Shown piece by piece: positions 61,228-64,000 of a stretch of DNA of 64,000 bases (positions are counted from its first letter, which is position 1; every line of letters starts with the position of its first letter). The notes beneath the pieces were generated by a model, which was not told the origin of the DNA, searched no databases, and worked only from the letters and a program-made list of their open reading frames with translations. The DNA is taken from positions 25,730-89,729 of the forward strand of contig JOBE01000028.1 of assembly GCA_000717735.1 (NCBI GenBank), read 5' to 3'. Made by a program: the position numbers and the translations under genes. This DNA is from Streptomyces griseoluteus. Its GTDB lineage: Bacteria > Actinomycetota > Actinomycetes > Streptomycetales > Streptomycetaceae.

Positions 61228-62046
61228 GTGAACAACGAGCACCGGAAGGGCCAGGGCGCCGCGAAGGCCTTCGGCGCCCTTCTGCGCTTCTACCGCGAGC
61301 GGGCGGGCGTCTCGCAGGAAGCCCTGGGCAAGGAGACCGGATATTCCAAGTCCCAGGTAGCCATGATCGAGCGGGGCGAGCGCCGCGCCAAGGGCAACTT
61401 CGTCAAGCTGGCCGACGAGATGCTGGGTGCACAAGGTGCACTGCTGAAGGTCGCCGAGGAGGTTACGGCGAGCGGTATCGCCGCCTGGTTCGAGGACTAC
61501 TTGGACGAGGAAGCGAGGGCGGCGGGCATTCACTGGTACGAGACTCACCTGATCCCGGGGCTTCTCCAGACGCCCGAGTACGCGCGGGCCGTCTTCAACT
61601 GCGCCGTACCGGCCCTGGAGGACGAGGACATAGAGGCCGGCGTTGCCGCGCGGATCAAGCGGCAGGAGCTGTTCTTCCGCAAGCCCTCACCCGTGGTGAC
61701 CTTCGTCCTGGAGAAGGCAGCGCTCACCAAACCGATCGGCGGCCCGGACGTGCTGCAGAAGTGCCTGCGCCACGTGCGCGAATGCGCCGATCTGCGGAAC
61801 GTCACCATCCAGGTGATGCCGGAGGACCGGTGGACCCACGCCGGGCTCAGCGGGCCGTTCATCCTCCTGGAGACCGAAGAGCGTCGCAGCCAAATCGTCT
61901 ATGTCGAGGGGCAGGGCGGCAGGTACTTTCTCAGCGAACAACCGGACGTGGGGGATGTCGCCGCCCGCTACAGCGCACTGCGGGCGCAGGCCTTTACGCC
62001 GGAGGACTCCGCACGACTCATCGAACAGGTGGCACGAGAGCTATGA
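61228..62046 (+). CDS. XRE-family regulator with DUF5753, second cassette
   Basis: This 272-residue regulator has an HTH at about 15-65 (LLRFYRERAGVSQEALGKETGYSKSQVAMIERGERR) and a DUF5753 domain (GIHWYETHLIPGLLQTPEYARAVF...VTIQVMPEDRWTHAGLSGPFILLE). GTG 61228 follows GGGGAGG. Its stop overlaps the DUF397 start as ATGA, as in the cassette at 20.7 kb. The two regulators are similar in layout but clearly different in sequence. Its target is likely the DUF397 gene and the divergent unknown gene. Confidence 0.9.
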   Translation: MNNEHRKGQGAAKAFGALLRFYRERAGVSQEALGKETGYSKSQVAMIERGERRAKGNFVKLADEMLGAQGALLKVAEEVTASGIAAWFEDYLDEEARAAGIHWYETHLIPGLLQTPEYARAVFNCAVPALEDEDIEAGVAARIKRQELFFRKPSPVVTFVLEKAALTKPIGGPDVLQKCLRHVRECADLRNVTIQVMPEDRWTHAGLSGPFILLETEERRSQIVYVEGQGGRYFLSEQPDVGDVAARYSALRAQAFTPEDSARLIEQVAREL

Positions 62047-62279
62047 GCACCGACCTCAACTGGTTCAAGAGCAGCTACAGCGGCGATCAGGGCGGCGCCT
62101 GCGTCGAGGTCGCGGTCTCCTGGACCAAGTCCTCCTACAGCAGCGATCAGGGCGGCGCATGCGTCGAGGTCGCCACCTGCGCCCACTCCGTCCACGTCCG
62201 GGACTCCAAGGACGTCGACATCCCGTCCTTGGAGCTCTCCCCCGGCGCCTGGGCCGCCTTCGTGGCGCGGATCGGCTGA
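62043..62279 (+). CDS. DUF397 protein with duplicated core motif, second cassette
   Basis: This 78-residue protein again has the DUF397 core twice (WFKSSYSGDQGGACVEVA and WTKSSYSSDQGGACVEVA) before one C-terminal part (HVRDSKDVDIPSLELSPGAWAAFV). The repeats within this protein resemble each other more than those of the 21.5-kb protein. That suggests separate or converted duplications. It is translationally coupled to the XRE gene. The lysozyme gene converges on it, 13 bp away. Confidence 0.87.
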   Translation: MSTDLNWFKSSYSGDQGGACVEVAVSWTKSSYSSDQGGACVEVATCAHSVHVRDSKDVDIPSLELSPGAWAAFVARIG

Positions 62280-62292
62280 CCTTCAGTCGGCC

Positions 62293-63372
62293 TCAGCGGT
62301 TGGCCAGGGCGTCCAGGGCCGCGCGTGTGCCGTTGAAGACGTCCGCGTTCACCGGGGCCTTGATGGCGTCGAAGAGCGCGGATTCCGTGTACTGCCACAT
62401 CAGCCAGCTCGCCGAGCCCGCCGGCAGCGGCGGCTGGGTGATCGAGTGGCGGTAGTCGGCGAGCTGGAGGCCGTACCCGGCGAAGGCCGTCGTCGAGCCC
62501 ATGCAGTCGTCCAGGAACGACTTCTGGGTGTAGATGACCGGCTTCCGGCCGAACGCGGTCTCCACCTTGTTCAGCCATGCCGTCACGTCGGCCACCGAGC
62601 CGTAGACCGGGCAGCGGCCCGTGCCGTCGTCCATGCGCTCCAGGTCCAGGACGGGCGGCAGGTCTCCGGGGCGGTGGCCGGTGTAGCCGGTGGCGCGTAC
62701 GGCGGCGATGAAACGGTCCGCCTGTGCGGGTCCGGTCGGCGCCGTGGCCGCCGTGTAGAAGTGGTACGGGGCGACCGCGAGGCCCGCCCGTCGGGCCGCC
62801 TCCAGGTCGGTGGCGAGGTAGGGGTCCGTGACGTTGAGGCCCCGCGTGGCCTTGACCGTCGCGAACTCGACGCCCTCCGCGCGCAGGCCGTTCCAGTCGA
62901 TCGCCGCGCCTCCGGGGTGCTGGTACACGGAGGTGTCCACGCCGTCGACGGCGTAGCCCGCAGGGCGGGGCGGTTCGCAGTAGGTGCCCCGGGCGGACCA
63001 GTCGGCCAGGGCGGCCCAGGTGTTCGGGCCGACGATCCCGTCCTTGCCCAGACCGGCGCACGACTGGAACTGGGCGACGCGGGCCTCGGTACCTCCGCCG
63101 AAGTCACCGTCGACCACGAGGGGCGGGTAGTGGCCGGGGTCCATCGTCAGGTTCAGCAGGCACTGGGCCTCCTTGACGTCGGCGCCGGTCGCGCCGCGCC
63201 GGAGGGTCGGACGGGCGTCGGAGTACCCGCACGCGGAGGCCGTCGCCCCTCGCCCGTCGGGGGCCGTCCCACGCGCGTCGACCGCCGCCGTCGTGGTGGT
63301 CGAGGACCCGAGCATCAGCGCGATCACCGCCCCCGTGAGAGCCAGTACGTCTCGCAACTTCCTTCGTTCCAT
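62293..63372 (-). CDS. Secreted GH25 lysozyme with peptidoglycan-binding domain
   Basis: This 359-residue exported muramidase has a signal peptide (1-31). A PG_binding_1 domain covers about 53-125 (LRRGATGADVKEAQCLLN...DGIVGPNTWAALADW). A GH25 (Cellosyl/lysozyme M1-like) domain covers about 138-359, with catalytic Asp in GVDTSVYQ (Asp146) and the acidic pair in PPVLDLE (Asp243, Glu245). It hydrolyses the glycan strands of peptidoglycan. ATG 63372 follows AGGAGA. The likely roles are wall turnover or attack on other bacteria. Family and active site are clear. Confidence 0.92.
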   Translation of the reverse strand: MERRKLRDVLALTGAVIALMLGSSTTTTAAVDARGTAPDGRGATASACGYSDARPTLRRGATGADVKEAQCLLNLTMDPGHYPPLVVDGDFGGGTEARVAQFQSCAGLGKDGIVGPNTWAALADWSARGTYCEPPRPAGYAVDGVDTSVYQHPGGAAIDWNGLRAEGVEFATVKATRGLNVTDPYLATDLEAARRAGLAVAPYHFYTAATAPTGPAQADRFIAAVRATGYTGHRPGDLPPVLDLERMDDGTGRCPVYGSVADVTAWLNKVETAFGRKPVIYTQKSFLDDCMGSTTAFAGYGLQLADYRHSITQPPLPAGSASWLMWQYTESALFDAIKAPVNADVFNGTRAALDALANR

Positions 63373-63583
63373 CCGTGTCTCCTGTGGTTTCCGGGACGTG
63401 TGTGCCCCGAGTTCCGATCTTTTACGTGACGACATGCGGGTGATCCGCAACGACGGGATTCCGTTGGAGAGTTCTGGCACATTGAGACGCCGGGACGCCG
63501 GGTGCGTCCCTGACTGAGGACCACGCCGAACCCCGTGGCGTCACTGGGACGACGACCGGGGGTGCTCTCGTCAGGAGTTTGTT

Positions 63584-64000
63584 TTGAATCGATTCACGGA
63601 GGCCGAGCGCTTCGCGTCCCGACTGCGCGAGTTACGCCGGCGGGCCGACTACAGCTACGAGACCCTCGCCCAGAAGACCGGCACCAGCCGCTCCAGCCTG
63701 CACCGCTACTGCACCGGCTCTTCCGTCCCGCAGGACTACGGCCCCGCCCACCGCATCGCCGTCGCCTGCGGAGCCACCCCCGCCGAGCTGCGCGAGCTGC
63801 ACCGGTTGTGGGCCTTGGCGGACGCGGAACGGGCTGAAGCGCTCGAACCCACCGAGTCGGCCGAGCCGGTCGAAGCCGATTCCCCTCCGGAGGAGGAGTC
63901 AGCGGCGGCGGCAGCGGCAGACAGCGGACCCGCCGAGGCGACCGCCATCGGGCCCGAGCCGGAGCCCGGGCCCGACCACGAACCGACCCCCGCCCCGACC
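63584..64000 (+). CDS. HTH-domain (XRE-like) protein, 3' end outside the window, with a TTA codon
   Basis: From a TTG at 63584, preceded by AGGAG at good spacing, an open frame runs to the window edge (139 codons). It has an HTH at about 8-62 (FASRLRELRRRADYSYETLAQKTGTSRSSLHRYCTGSSVP) and then an acidic Glu/Pro/Ala-rich stretch. Codon 17 is TTA (63632-63634), the rare leucine codon read by bldA, within the first helix. Many Streptomyces genes of this type continue into a membrane or secreted part; that part is not visible. Confidence 0.75.
   Translation, partial: MNRFTEAERFASRLRELRRRADYSYETLAQKTGTSRSSLHRYCTGSSVPQDYGPAHRIAVACGATPAELRELHRLWALADAERAEALEPTESAEPVEADSPPEEESAAAAAADSGPAEATAIGPEPEPGPDHEPTPAPT

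Noticed and set aside
59319..63583. Integrated element (HTH protein, XRE, DUF397, lysozyme)
   Set aside because: No integrase, tRNA-derived attachment site, transfer genes or GC shift was seen, and XRE/DUF397 pairs are ordinary chromosomal genes in Streptomyces.

Overview
The window is high-GC actinobacterial DNA with very strong G/C preference at third codon positions. Streptomyces is the best fit. The evidence is the futalosine menaquinone genes next to a nuo operon, XRE/DUF397 regulator pairs, TAGGAT-type promoters that abut start codons (leaderless genes), rare TTA codons, mycothiol-type DinB/MDMPI proteins, and local gene order that matches my memory of the Streptomyces chromosome core. 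No rRNA, tRNA, CRISPR array, insertion sequence or integrase was seen.

1-9.1 kb is a respiratory quinone block. It starts with the 5' end of nuoA, which has a Rex-type operator in its promoter, and an NlpC/P60 wall hydrolase. A geranylgeranyl-reductase-family flavoprotein (probably menaquinone tail saturation), menG, mqnC with a small amidohydrolase-like partner, and mqnA follow. MqnA and MqnC make the menaquinone ring, MenG methylates it and NDH-1 reduces it. Two secreted proteins (peptidase-inhibitor I36-like and phosphodiester-glycosidase-like) are inserted. 9.2-11.6 kb carries a cold-shock gene with a terminator-like leader hairpin, an M23 endopeptidase, a DnaJC28-like protein and a DinB protein.

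11.7-30.1 kb is dominated by secreted FG-GAP/VCBS (tachylectin-like) propeller proteins. There are three full-length tandem paralogues, a short one, a frameshifted one and a fragment, then two more distant members at 22.4-23.7 and 28.4-30.1 kb. Four of them appear to start with TTG. Interleaved are an ATPase/XRE/DUF397 regulator cassette, a HAD hydrolase and a transmembrane Ser/Thr kinase whose external end is a ricin-type lectin domain.

26-38 kb holds acyl-CoA and redox genes: a zinc-ribbon OB-fold protein, DoxX, an FAD monooxygenase, an acetate-CoA-ligase-family protein, an enoyl-CoA hydratase and a flavin reductase. Their promoters share one 15-bp operator, CTGAC[G/T]GNNCGTCAG, in four copies, which suggests a single TetR-type regulon. 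A 1,208-residue secreted repeat protein sits inside this region.

38-44.6 kb has MFS exporters and a GlxA-type AraC regulator, plus two apparent deletion scars: an MFS gene without its middle, and an alcohol dehydrogenase and a substrate-binding protein that both lost their 5' ends at one junction. 44.6-51 kb has a TQYI-repeat membrane protein, an NsdA-like regulator, a primase/polymerase-like protein and an ABC exporter pair.

51-64 kb is a run of small enzymes (methyltransferase, AhpD-like, GNATs, VOC proteins, mycothiol-dependent isomerase, DHFR-like, tripeptidyl-aminopeptidase-like hydrolase), many with leaderless promoters. It ends with a second XRE/DUF397 pair, a GH25 lysozyme and a truncated HTH gene carrying a TTA codon.
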